From: Peptococcaceae bacterium
GTDB taxonomy: Bacteria > Bacillota > Peptococcia > DRI-13 > PHAD01
Reading direction: 5' to 3'
Length of the DNA: 64,000 bases
Assembly (NCBI GenBank): GCA_024655825.1
Contig: JANLFJ010000010.1
Coordinates: 25,151 to 89,150 of the forward strand
Of the stretch, positions 7,846 to 15,407 are shown one piece after another. The notes under the pieces are model-generated. The model searched no databases. It was not told the DNA's origin and saw nothing but the letters and a program-made list of their open reading frames with translations. The stretch's first letter is position 1. Each line of letters starts with the position of its first letter. Both the position numbers and the translations under genes were made by a program.

Positions 7846-8589
7846 GTGGAAATGCAGTTGTTGTTAGAAAAGACCAGGATACTGCACCAGTTGCTCCAGA
7901 AGTCGGCAGGACAGGCCTTGGATTTCAACGCTATCGCCGGGGAACTCTCCCGCATGATCGAATCCAGCGTGTATATCGTGGGAAAAAACGGGAAAGTGCT
8001 GGGCAAAGGAGAGACCACTTCCGTCAGGGGGGGCCTTTTTCACCCCGATGAGCTGAAGGACGGCCAGTTCAGCGAAAGCAGCCAGCAGTGGCTGTTTGGT
8101 TTTACCCACACCGAAGTCAACCTGGTTCCCAAGGATACCGGCTTTTATTGCATCCTGGCCCCTGTATTCGGCAGCGGCGAGAGGATGGGTACTGTCGTCT
8201 ATGCCCGGGAAGGCCAGCCCTATTCTCCGGCCGAAACAATCCTGGCCGAGTACGGCGCCAGCGTAGCGGGCATGCAGATTCTGAGGAACGCCAGCGAGCG
8301 CCTGGAAACTGAAGCCAGGAAAAAGACCGTGGTGCAGCTGGCCCTGGAGGTGCTTTCCTATTCGGAATTGGAGGCCGTCAAGTACATTTTCAGCGAGATA
8401 GAAGGCAGCGAGGGCTTCCTGGTTGCCAGCAAGCTGGCGGAGGAGTACAAGCTGACCCGTTCCGTCATCGTGAACGCCCTCAGGAAACTGGAAAGCGCCG
8501 GGGTCATCGATGCGCGCTCCCTCGGCATGAAAGGGACTTACATCAAGGTCTTGAACGATTTTCTCTACGAACAACTGGCCCAGATTTAA
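7846..8589 (+). CDS. codY: GTP- and branched-chain-amino-acid-sensing repressor CodY
   Basis: Global nutrient-responsive repressor (247 aa). The N-terminal GAF-like ligand domain (LLEKTRILHQLLQKSAGQAL, then VYIVGKNGKVLG) binds branched-chain amino acids in the family. The C-terminal winged helix contains EGSEGFLVASKLAEEYKLTR and SVIVNALRKLESAGVI, the highly conserved CodY recognition helix region. Start GTG 7846 follows AAGGAGGAAT. It stands alone, between the Tad locus and the AT-rich island, and ends in a very strong terminator. In Bacillus CodY binds upstream of motility genes; control of the neighbours here is inference. Confidence 0.95.
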   Translation: MEMQLLLEKTRILHQLLQKSAGQALDFNAIAGELSRMIESSVYIVGKNGKVLGKGETTSVRGGLFHPDELKDGQFSESSQQWLFGFTHTEVNLVPKDTGFYCILAPVFGSGERMGTVVYAREGQPYSPAETILAEYGASVAGMQILRNASERLETEARKKTVVQLALEVLSYSELEAVKYIFSEIEGSEGFLVASKLAEEYKLTRSVIVNALRKLESAGVIDARSLGMKGTYIKVLNDFLYEQLAQI

Positions 8590-8595
8590 TAGGCC

Positions 8596-8651
8596 GCAAG
8601 CGAAAAATAATCCCCGCCATATTAGCCAGGCGGGGATTATTTTTCGCTTGC
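8596..8651 (+). terminator. Strong bidirectional terminator after codY
   Basis: A perfect 23-bp inverted repeat (8596-8618 with 8629-8651) and a 10-base loop. The stem contains a GGCGGGG core flanked by an A-run on one arm and a T-run on the other, so it can terminate transcription from either side. It marks the left edge of the AT-rich accessory region. Confidence 0.9.
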
Positions 8652-8803
8652 CTTCTTTTCTGCTTTGCTGTCGCTGTCCACTTCCTGCCATGAAAGTGAG
8701 TGGCGACAGCATCTGCATGTAAAGCATCCGTACGGCTTAGATCAACAGGTGGTGGAAAACCAGTTGTATATTGCGTTAGCTTAATAACACGCCACAATAA
8801 ACA
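8652..8803. other. Gene-free stretch with an inverted repeat, left edge of the island
   Basis: No convincing coding sequence. GCTGTCGC (8667-8674) pairs with GCGACAGC (8703-8710), and inside it CACTT (8679-8683) pairs with AAGTG (8694-8698). This could be an old element end or a small structured RNA. From about here GC content drops until about 13.65 kb. Confidence 0.4.
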
Positions 8804-8896
8804 TTAGGGGTTTTTCAAGGTCTGGTTGTGTTCTCCAATATTCCGCAGTAAAATCCCCTCTTCTGTATATTCCCAGGTCATCCGGATGTCCATGGT
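8804..8896 (-). pseudogene. RelE/YafQ-like toxin, C-terminal remnant
   Basis: The minus strand encodes MDIRMTWEYTEEGILLRNIG followed by EHNQTLKNP and a stop. This matches the last two beta strands of RelE/ParE/YafQ-type mRNA interferases (pattern RxxWxY...ILLxxIGxH). About 60 upstream residues of the toxin are missing: the reading frame continues but stops resembling the family at the point where the HicB-like gene begins on the opposite strand. The full gene appears to have been cut by recombination. Confidence 0.45.
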
Positions 8897-8908
8897 AATA
8901 GTTGCCTC

Positions 8909-9286
8909 AAATTTCCTACTTGTATTTCGGCAGGATGGAGCCCCGAAGAAGCATTGAAAAATGCAAAAGAAGTGCTGGCCCTCCATTTGTATGGGATGGA
9001 GCAAGAAAAACTGGATATACCAGAACCTACACGGATCGAAGATGTAAAAATTGAAAAGGGCCAGACCCTGGCACTGGTGGAGGTATTTATGCCGCTGTAC
9101 AGGATTGAGATGGCACAAAAGCTGGTCCGAAAGCAGATTACGCTGCCGGCATGGCTTTGTAAGTTGGCCGACCAAGCTAACATTAATTATTCAATGGTAT
9201 GCCAGGATGCTCTTATTAATGCTTTGGGAATTAATCCGGATGAGCATCAACGGCTGCGCATTTTTCGGTTGCCAAACAAAAAATGA
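8909..9286 (+). pseudogene. HicB-like antitoxin, 5'-truncated
   Basis: The readable frame from ~8909 gives FPTCISAGWSPEEALKNAKE, the signature of the HicB partial RNase H fold (FPDLPGC-x-SxGxSxEEALxNAKE). It continues with LALHLYGMEQEKLDIPEPT, typical of the family, and a C-terminal segment (LPAWLCKLADQANINYSMVC) that resembles the DNA-binding part. The N-terminal strand normally starting with MxYxYPVVI is absent; upstream in frame is unrelated sequence to a stop at 8849. Internal starts such as TTG 8954 lack a good ribosome site. No hicA toxin gene is nearby, so it looks like a relic or orphan. Confidence 0.6.
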
Positions 9287-9293
9287 ATTGAAT

Positions 9294-9929
9294 TTATCTA
9301 CGCTCAATTACGGCAACTCTCTCCAATTCTCGGTAATTTCGTATATCAATATTTATAAATATCTCATAGTTATTTTTATTATTAATAAGTCCTTCAATAT
9401 ATGCATCCCAGTTTCCGTTTTTGGTAATTAAACTCTTTAACTTGCTTCGTGTTAAAATATCTTGGTGGATAGAAATTATTTCTGGGGAATTAATATACTC
9501 CTCCGGGCTATTATAACCATTGGTTTTGATTGCATTAAAGTAGTTTACCTTAATCGGGTCATTATCCTGTAGTTTCCTCATTTGCTCCAACTGCTCTTTT
9601 AAATACATAGCCGCCTCTTCCGCAGTAACATTAATTCCCTTTGCTTTTGCTTCTTGTTTTAGTAGTGCATGTTCAACCAACATGCCAAGGGAAACCGTTT
9701 TATAGAATAAATCTGATTGGGGTTTGTTTAATTTCTCATATGCTTCTTTCTTAATTCTCATTCGTTGCTCTAATTCAGCAGATGTGATTTCTTGTTGACC
9801 AACTTTTGCAACTAATTGCTCGCTTTTAGAATTATTTTCCCGGCCGTTTGTATTTTCGCCAGACACTTGATTTGTACAACCCATTAGGAGTAATAGAATT
9901 AGAATTAATGAAAGCTTAATATTTCCCAA
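9294..9929 (-). CDS. SurA_N-like lipoprotein
   Basis: Lipoprotein of 211 aa. Start TTG 9929 follows GCGGGGGAAA at good spacing and gives a classical lipoprotein signal (MGNIKLSLILILLLLMGC, lipobox LMGC with Cys18). The mature part begins with a polar linker, then QLVAKVGQQEITSAELEQRM, the SurA/PrsA N-terminal chaperone domain. A helical region follows (EAKAKGINVTAEEAAMYLKE). No parvulin PPIase domain is seen, so it is probably a chaperone-type or peptide-binding lipoprotein on the outer face of the membrane. Codon use is AT-rich like its neighbours. Confidence 0.7.
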   Translation of the reverse strand: MGNIKLSLILILLLLMGCTNQVSGENTNGRENNSKSEQLVAKVGQQEITSAELEQRMRIKKEAYEKLNKPQSDLFYKTVSLGMLVEHALLKQEAKAKGINVTAEEAAMYLKEQLEQMRKLQDNDPIKVNYFNAIKTNGYNSPEEYINSPEIISIHQDILTRSKLKSLITKNGNWDAYIEGLINNKNNYEIFINIDIRNYRELERVAVIERR

Positions 9930-10030
9930 AGATAATTTCCCCCGCTTATTAAAATTAGGTTCATTGTTTAACAAAGGGGCTGAGCTTTCAAACCCCTTTG
10001 TTGACAAACTCGGGAAAAATAAACGGCCTA

Positions 10031-10306
10031 CTAGAAATAATAGAGCACTACATAAACCGCAATAATTGTTAAAAGAACTTGAACTGAAGCCTTCCAAAAT
10101 TCGTTTTTATAAAATTCCTGAATAGAGAGCGAAAAACTACTAATTGCTATTACTGATAAGAGTAATTTAAGAATAGGGAATATTATTTCTCTTGATGTTG
10201 TAAAAAACACAGTAATAAGAAGAATTACAGCTATAAGTTTTATTAAGTAGTTACCGATTTTATTTATCTTATTGGTTATGTTAATTATGTACATTTTGCT
10301 GTCCAT
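10031..10306 (-). CDS. Small membrane protein of unknown function
   Basis: 91-aa protein, not recognised. Hydrophobic segments are LIKLIAVILLITVFFTT, FPILKLLLSVIAISSFSL and VQVLLTIIAVYVVLYYF, so about three membrane spans with a short basic N-terminus. AAGGAG lies 11 bases upstream of the ATG. It sits between a secreted protein gene and a lipoprotein gene on the same strand. Small multi-span proteins in such settings can be immunity factors, but there is no direct evidence here. Confidence 0.5.
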   Translation of the reverse strand: MDSKMYIINITNKINKIGNYLIKLIAVILLITVFFTTSREIIFPILKLLLSVIAISSFSLSIQEFYKNEFWKASVQVLLTIIAVYVVLYYF

Positions 10307-10392
10307 ATTAATAAGAACTCCTTACATTCTTTTTACTATTTATTATATTATATTGAGCCCACAAATGTTGTTGTTATTAGGAAAAGGTTTTA

Positions 10393-10434
10393 AAATTAAG
10401 GGGGCTAACCACAAACAGTTAGCCCCCTTAATTT
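10393..10434 (-). terminator. Terminator of the secreted-protein gene
   Basis: A 17-bp perfect stem (10393-10409 with 10418-10434), loop CACAAACA. On the minus strand it is followed by TTTTAAAACCTTTTC. The stem overlaps the stop codon of the gene that ends at 10433. Confidence 0.85.
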
Positions 10435-11119
10435 AAGGCAGTGGAGCATATTCTTGCCAGTATTCAGTGTCATAACAATTAGTACGTTGACTATCCCAGT
10501 AAGCATAGCAAGTAATATCATCCATGTAGGGATAATAGTAACCGCCCGAGGTATAGTCATAATACCTCCAGTAATCTTTCGTCCACCAGGTAGTATTAAT
10601 TCCAGCGTAACCAGCTACATAAACAGAAGCGATAGCTAATGCCTTGCTATAAGGGGAAGGGATATCTGCGGCTAATGCTGAGGCTACGGCGGCTATAGTT
10701 ATCATATAAAAGAAAGTATCACCGTTCTCAATAAAGTGGCTGGCGCTGCTGTATCCCATTATAGTAATGCTGTTATTCTTTGGCTTATCTATTTTTGTTT
10801 TTGTGACTTTTGTTTCACTGACAAGGGTGGTGCCGTTTAGATATAGTTTCCTGTTCTTTTTATCATATGTATAAACTTCCGTGGTATTGCTTTCTTTTTC
10901 TAATACTACGTTTTTAAAGGAGCCATCTTTGCCTCTGTCCAATACATAAGTATAAATTTTTCCTTTATACGAGTAGGACCCTTCTTCGCGCACACCTTGT
11001 TCAGTACTATAAATCTTAGATTCAATTATAGTAACTGAATGATCTTGTGCAAAAACTGGTGTTGTTAATGAAAATATCATTATTAAACAAAGTGTTAGAG
11101 TTAACAATTTTTTCATCAT
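10433..11119 (-). CDS. Secreted Tyr/Trp-rich protein of unknown function
   Basis: 228-aa exported protein that I do not recognise. MMKKLLTLTLCLIMIFSLTT starts a clear Sec signal peptide with likely cleavage after VFA (residue ~24). The mature N-terminal half is polar with a repeated beta-type pattern (YSYKGKIYTYVLDRGKDGSF). A hydrophobic Ala-rich segment follows (TIAAVASALAADIPS). The C-terminal ~55 residues are unusually aromatic (WWTKDYWRYYDYTSGGYYYP) with two cysteines. GAAGGAG lies upstream. The design of signal peptide, hydrophobic segment and aromatic tail resembles some large secreted bacteriocins, but that is speculation. Confidence 0.65.
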   Translation of the reverse strand: MMKKLLTLTLCLIMIFSLTTPVFAQDHSVTIIESKIYSTEQGVREEGSYSYKGKIYTYVLDRGKDGSFKNVVLEKESNTTEVYTYDKKNRKLYLNGTTLVSETKVTKTKIDKPKNNSITIMGYSSASHFIENGDTFFYMITIAAVASALAADIPSPYSKALAIASVYVAGYAGINTTWWTKDYWRYYDYTSGGYYYPYMDDITCYAYWDSQRTNCYDTEYWQEYAPLP

Positions 11120-11443
11120 AGCTCTTTCAAACTCCTTCTATTGCAAATTAACATTTATAGTGGAATTAGTGGAATGACAAGCCCAATGGAATCCCCTCCC
11201 TTCTATGAGGTAAAACCCTAAATGTAATGATTCTTTTAAAATGATACTTTCTCACATGTATTTTGGGTTGTACTAAGTTAATATTATCACAAGAAAAAAG
11301 AAAATAATGTCGAATTAAGCAGAAAATGGTATAAAAGTTTATTTATACTATCTTAAAAATGATTATAATTAGAATTATTATTATAATTTGACATATTTTA
11401 TGCAAATTGGAAGTAGAATATTGATAAAAGGTGGGAGCGGAAT
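11120..11443. other. AT-rich divergent intergenic region
   Basis: 324 bases between two divergently transcribed genes, very AT-rich and without a plausible ORF. A TTGACA (11388-11393) and TAGAAT (11414-11419) are present but 20 bases apart, so a good promoter cannot be claimed. The stretch presumably holds both promoters. Confidence 0.4.
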
Positions 11444-13101
11444 ATGTATAATGAAATGGACAGGTTAATAATGATTTTTGCAGCGGTAATATTATTACTT
11501 GCTTTTTTACCGGGTGCTATTTTTGCCGGGGCCTTTTTTTATTGGCAAAACTGTTTTATAAGCAAAGGATATATGTGTACGGTGTTTATATTATTACTGG
11601 TCTTGCAGATGTTTTATACTTAGCCTCCCGGGAAATTGACAATTTTGTTGTCAAATATTTTACGGCAATCTGGGAGATATATAAGGCTCTTTATTATCAA
11701 AAAGCGCCGGCAGGGATAGACTGGGGTTTATTGTTTGGTGCAGGGTTACCGGCGGGAGCTGCGGCTTACTTGCTTTATCAGTTTTATGATTATGCAAGGC
11801 CGGAATGGGTCAAGCAGCGAAAAGGATTATATGGTACTCGGGGAAATAAGAAGGAGTTTAATGTAAAACTCCTCGGCAAAATATCGGGAGAAAAGCATCC
11901 GGCCAACGGTACTTTGATAGGTGTTGATAATAATGGCAAAAAGGTTATCATAACAGATGAGGAGCTTAACGGCCACTGCCTTTTGCTGGGGGCTACCGGC
12001 GCCGGGAAAACAACTACGCTGCTGAATTTTATCGAAAGCGCGGCGCAGAGGGGACTGCCGGCAGTTATTGTGGACGGCAAGGGAGACGATGACTTCGTTG
12101 GTAAGGTCAGGCACTTGGCCGAAAAACACGGGAGAAAATTATATTTTTTCAGCATGACCGAAATTGCCGTCAGCAAGCATTATAACCCTTTGCGGCATGG
12201 CAATTATACGGAACTTAAAGATAAGCTTATAAGCCTGACTGAATGGACAGAACCCCACTACAAGATGCAGGCGGAAAGGTATTTGCAGACGGCAGTCAAG
12301 GTGCTTATGGCGGCCGGTATAACGGTGGACTTGGTCAGTATAGCCGAGGAAATAGCACCGAAAAGGCTGGAGACGCTTGCCGCAAAGCTGCCTGAAGAAG
12401 TCGGAATAAAGGTGTTTGATACTGTTGATGAGGCAGGGAATACAATATTCGGATTGTTAAACAGGCTGGCCGTATTTGCTGAAAGCGAAATAGGATGGCT
12501 TTTTACCGACACGGGAGACGCAAATACCATAGATTTGTTGAAAGTCATGCAAGAAAAGGCCATGGTTTTATTCAGCCTGAACAGCTTGATGTTTGCTGAG
12601 TATTCCCGGCTTTTGGGGAGACTTATTGTCATTGATTTGAAAACGGCGGCAGCCAGGCTGCTAAGCCGGAAACAAAACATTTATTGCATCTTCGATGAGT
12701 TTGGCGTATTCGCTGGACTGCAAGTGATCGATTTGGTCAACAAATCCAGGGCGGCAGGCTTTCATATTATCCTTTCGACCCAGGAGTTGGCCGACCTGCG
12801 TTTTGGCGGAGGCAACGACCTCATGGAGCAGGTCCTGGGCAATACAAATATAAAAATAATACACCGGCAGGATGTGCCGGCGTCCGCCGAACTACTGGCT
12901 TCATTGATAGGGACCAAAGATGATTACATGATAACACAGCAGGTCAACCAAACAGGTGCAACTGGGATGGGAACGGTGAAACAGGAAAAGAGCTTTATTG
13001 TTCATCCGGATGATATCAAACGGTTGAGTGTTGGGGAAGTTTATATGATTAAGAAGTTTCCCCATTTTGATGTAAATAAGTTAATAGTGAAATTATTTTG
13101 A
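11444..13101 (+). CDS. VirD4/TraD-like conjugative coupling ATPase, apparent frameshift at 11534-11540
   Basis: FtsK/VirD4-type DNA-pumping ATPase. The uninterrupted part (from 11542, 519 aa) has the Walker A motif LLLGATGAGKTTTL, a Walker B-like CIFDEFGVFAG, and a C-terminal TraM-recognition-type region (ILSTQELADLRF, NIKIIHRQD). Upstream, ATG 11444 follows GGTGGGAG and encodes a membrane helix (LIMIFAAVILLLAFLPGAIF) in another frame. The two frames would join smoothly as GAFFLLAKLFYKQR with a -1 shift, or one extra T, in the T7 run. TTG 11542 itself has no ribosome site. No relaxase or other transfer gene is nearby, so it is an orphan. Sequencing error, mutation and slippage are all possible. 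Confidence 0.75.
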
Positions 13102-13661
13102 AATGAATACAAACAATATTATCACCCCGAATTAATAGCGTTTATTATGCAAAATATATTTAATATTAATGATTAATTGAGAGATTTCCGCTTATTGTCG
13201 GCAAAAATGGCAAAAATAATCGTTTGAATAATTATTTGCCAAATATACATTATATTTATTATATCTTATGATTAATTCAAATACAAACATTAAATGTATA
13301 ATAATGTTTAAATATGCCATAAATAGCCTATATTTAACTTTAGCGTCAATTTCTGTAGATTTTGTTGGCTGTTCAAGCTCCGTTAACTTGAATGCGAAAT
13401 TTGTAATAAATGCTCCCTTATTATGGCATTTAATTGCCAGAAAAAAACATCTCACCGCGCGCCTTTTGTTGTTTATTGGTAAAACCTTTCTTTGTTGCGC
13501 CAATTGGGAATTTAATAAAGAAAGTGCTGTTCAAGTATTTTTCCAAAACTTTTCAAGACTTATTGATAAATCCTGGGCCAAAATCTTTGAATCGCAGGCT
13601 ATGGAGTTGTAATTTATATCCTGCCACTGTATTAGTCCTGTAATGGTTGTATAAACCTTAC
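13102..13661. other. AT-rich non-coding stretch, right end of the island
   Basis: About 560 bases with no ORF I can support; the open frames have skewed composition and no homology I recognise. TGGCAAAAATAAT (13208-13220) and ATTATTTGCCA (13230-13240) form an imperfect hairpin that could terminate the coupling-protein gene. GC content rises again at about 13.65 kb. A GCCGGC inverted repeat (13662-13667 with 13684-13689) marks the start of the GC-rich flank. Confidence 0.45.
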
Positions 13662-13706
13662 GCCGGCCTGGCCTTTGGCTTCAGCCGGCAAAGAACAAAG
13701 GGGGGA

Positions 13707-14489
13707 TTGTCGCTGCTCAGGGACTGGCTCGATTCGTTGCTCGACATGGTTTTTCCCGAGGTGGAACTGTGCGTGTTTTGCCTGAAGGAGCTGGGGGGAC
13801 GCGCCTTCAGGGGGGTCTGCCCGGATTGCGCCGGCCGGGTGATGAACCTGGGCAGCCTGCTGCGGGCCTGCCCGCGCTGTGGCTTTTTTGCTGGGTCTAG
13901 GCGGCCGTGTCCCAACTGCGGCGACTGGGACGAGGAAAGCCTGCAGAGGTCTGTGAGCGTGGCGCCGTATGACGGCATATACAAGGAACTGATCAATAAC
14001 CTTAAATACGGCGGCCGGAAAGAGCTGGCCGTTCCCCTGGGCCATCTCATGGCCGGAAAGGCAAAAGAATCCGGCCTGGCCGCGGCGGCGCAGGTGGTGG
14101 CGCCAATACCCCTTTACCCGCTGCGCGAAGAGGAACGGGGCTACAACCAGAGCCTTCTGCTGGCCGGAGTGGTGGCGGGCGAACTAGGCCTGGCCTGCGA
14201 AGATGACCTGCTGGTGAGGGTGCGCCATGAAAAAACTCAGACCGGCCTTGGACGAAAAGAAAGGAGAGCCAACATACGGGGGGCTTTTACCGTCAACAAT
14301 GCCCGGAAAATTGTGGGCCGCAGGGTCCTGCTGGTCGATGACGTCCTGACGACCGGCGCGACCATGCTGGCCGCAGCCGCCGCCCTGTCGGCATCCGGGG
14401 CGGAGGGAATATACGGCCTGACCTGGGCCGCGGGTGCCGGCAATTATTTGCAGGTCAAAGCAGGAAGTGGGACAAAAAAAGAGAAATAA
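13707..14489 (+). CDS. comFC: ComF family competence/amidophosphoribosyltransferase-like protein
   Basis: ComFC-type protein (about 260 aa) linked to DNA uptake. The N-terminal part has zinc-binding cysteine pairs (CVFC, CPDC, CPRCGF, CPNCGD). The C-terminal phosphoribosyltransferase domain has the PRPP loop RRVLLVDDVLTTGATM. The start is uncertain: TTG 13707 lies only one base after the GGGGGG run, while CTG 13713 would have ideal spacing. The frame stays open to 13647 but that part resembles island flank. No comFA or comFB is upstream; the AT-rich island lies there instead. It leads into the flagellar cluster as in Bacillus. Confidence 0.85.
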   Translation: MSLLRDWLDSLLDMVFPEVELCVFCLKELGGRAFRGVCPDCAGRVMNLGSLLRACPRCGFFAGSRRPCPNCGDWDEESLQRSVSVAPYDGIYKELINNLKYGGRKELAVPLGHLMAGKAKESGLAAAAQVVAPIPLYPLREEERGYNQSLLLAGVVAGELGLACEDDLLVRVRHEKTQTGLGRKERRANIRGAFTVNNARKIVGRRVLLVDDVLTTGATMLAAAAALSASGAEGIYGLTWAAGAGNYLQVKAGSGTKKEK

Positions 14490-14528
14490 AATAATGAACG
14501 TAAGGTTAGATAGTGAAGAGGTGAGAAT

Positions 14529-14945
14529 ATGGAAGTGCGGAACTGCCCGGAATGCGGCAGGGTATTCACCTTTATCAGGACAAACCTCTGCCCGGAATGC
14601 CAGAAAAAGGACGACGAGGATTTCAGGGTTGTCCGCGCGTTTATCGCCAGGAATCCGGGTGCTCATGTTTCTACTGTCAGCGAACAGACGGGCATCAGTG
14701 AAAAGAAGATCTTTCGCTTTATCAAGGAAGGACGAATTGAAGCTGGAGCCGATAGGGTATCCGGACCGCTGGCCTGCGAAGTATGCGGGATTGCCATACC
14801 GGCCGGGCGTCTTTGTAAAACGTGCAGCGATAAACTGTCTTCAGGGTTGAAAAAGAGCATCATGGAAGAAAACAAAAAGGCCAGGGAAGAGATGAAAAAG
14901 GGGCCCCGCATGCACACGGCGGAACTTTTCGAGAAGCGCGATTAG
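14529..14945 (+). CDS. yvyF: YvyF-like flagellar operon protein
   Basis: 138-aa protein of the flagellar-operon family found between comF and flgM in Bacilli and Clostridia. An N-terminal zinc ribbon (NCPECGRVF, then LCPECQKK) precedes a MerR-like helix-turn-helix region (VSTVSEQTGISEKKIFRFIK) and a second cysteine cluster (CEVCGIAIP, CKTCSDKL). The C-terminus is a charged helix. The combination suggests a small DNA-binding regulator, but its role is not proven. GAAGAGGTGAG precedes ATG 14529. A terminator follows. Confidence 0.85.
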   Translation: MEVRNCPECGRVFTFIRTNLCPECQKKDDEDFRVVRAFIARNPGAHVSTVSEQTGISEKKIFRFIKEGRIEAGADRVSGPLACEVCGIAIPAGRLCKTCSDKLSSGLKKSIMEENKKAREEMKKGPRMHTAELFEKRD

Positions 14946-14975
14946 TCATGTGGGACAGCAAACGAGAGAAAAAGG

Positions 14976-15004
14976 CCGCTTTTCCAAAAAGAAGCGGTTT
15001 TTTT
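14976..15004 (+). terminator. Terminator between yvyF and flgM
   Basis: CCGCTT (14976-14981) pairs with AAGCGG (14992-14997), followed by seven T. It separates the comF-yvyF unit from the sigma-D-type flgM unit. Confidence 0.75.
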
Positions 15005-15018
15005 CGCGTTTTTGGTCC

Positions 15019-15046
15019 TAAATTATTATCATCGATTATCCGATTA
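15019..15046 (+). promoter_or_regulatory. Candidate sigma-D (FliA) promoter for flgM
   Basis: TAAA (15019-15022), a 16-base spacer and TCCGATTA (15039-15046), compared with the sigma-28/D pattern TAAA-N15-GCCGATAA. The same 16-base spacing is seen at the flagellin promoter. It lies right after a terminator and 56 bases before flgM. Confidence 0.45.
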
Positions 15047-15101
15047 AATAAAAAGAGCACCCATATGCTTATTCAAAAATCAGGTGTGAGGGGTGAGCGG
15101 T

Positions 15102-15386
15102 TTGCGTATCAGCAGCCAGCACATTCTTGGGATTCAAAAGGCATACAACCAGCAGAACAAACCGGGCAAAACCGGCAGCGCCGACCGGCCGGCCAGGGAA
15201 GACGGGGTCAGCATATCACAGGAAGCCCGACTGTTGAGCGTTGCCCTCAAGGCGATCCAGGAAAGGCCGGAAGTGGACGCCCAAAAAGTTGAGGAACTTA
15301 AAGCGGCGGTCAGGGACGGCACCTATCAGGTCAGTAGCGAGGACCTTGCCGATAGAATCTGGGCGGAGAACTGGCCCAAAAAATAG
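15102..15386 (+). CDS. flgM: Anti-sigma factor FlgM
   Basis: Anti-sigma-28 factor that keeps the late flagellar sigma factor inactive until hook completion. The sequence MRISSQHILGIQKAYNQQNK is the typical FlgM start, and the C-terminal sigma-binding helices are EARLLSVALKAIQERPEVDA and VEELKAAVRDGTYQVSSEDL. I choose TTG 15102 because it gives the MRIS- N-terminus with GAGGGGTGA six to eight bases upstream; GTG 15093 is the longer option. About 94 aa, normal for the family. Followed by flgN. Confidence 0.9.
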   Translation: MRISSQHILGIQKAYNQQNKPGKTGSADRPAREDGVSISQEARLLSVALKAIQERPEVDAQKVEELKAAVRDGTYQVSSEDLADRIWAENWPKK

Positions 15387-15407
15387 CTCTTAAGGGGGGC
15401 GGCCTGG

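Noticed and set aside
9051..9431. 126-codon frame overlapping the HicB-like gene
   Set aside because: It is the shifted frame of the HicB-like sequence, rich in Trp, Arg and Cys as shadow frames are.
11388..11419. TTGACA/TAGAAT as a promoter for the coupling ATPase
   Set aside because: The spacer is 20 bases, too long for a normal sigma-A promoter.
13192..13612. Overlapping ORFs of 103 and 114 codons on opposite strands in the AT-rich gap
   Set aside because: No family resemblance, atypical composition and no convincing ribosome site; likely chance openings in AT-rich DNA.
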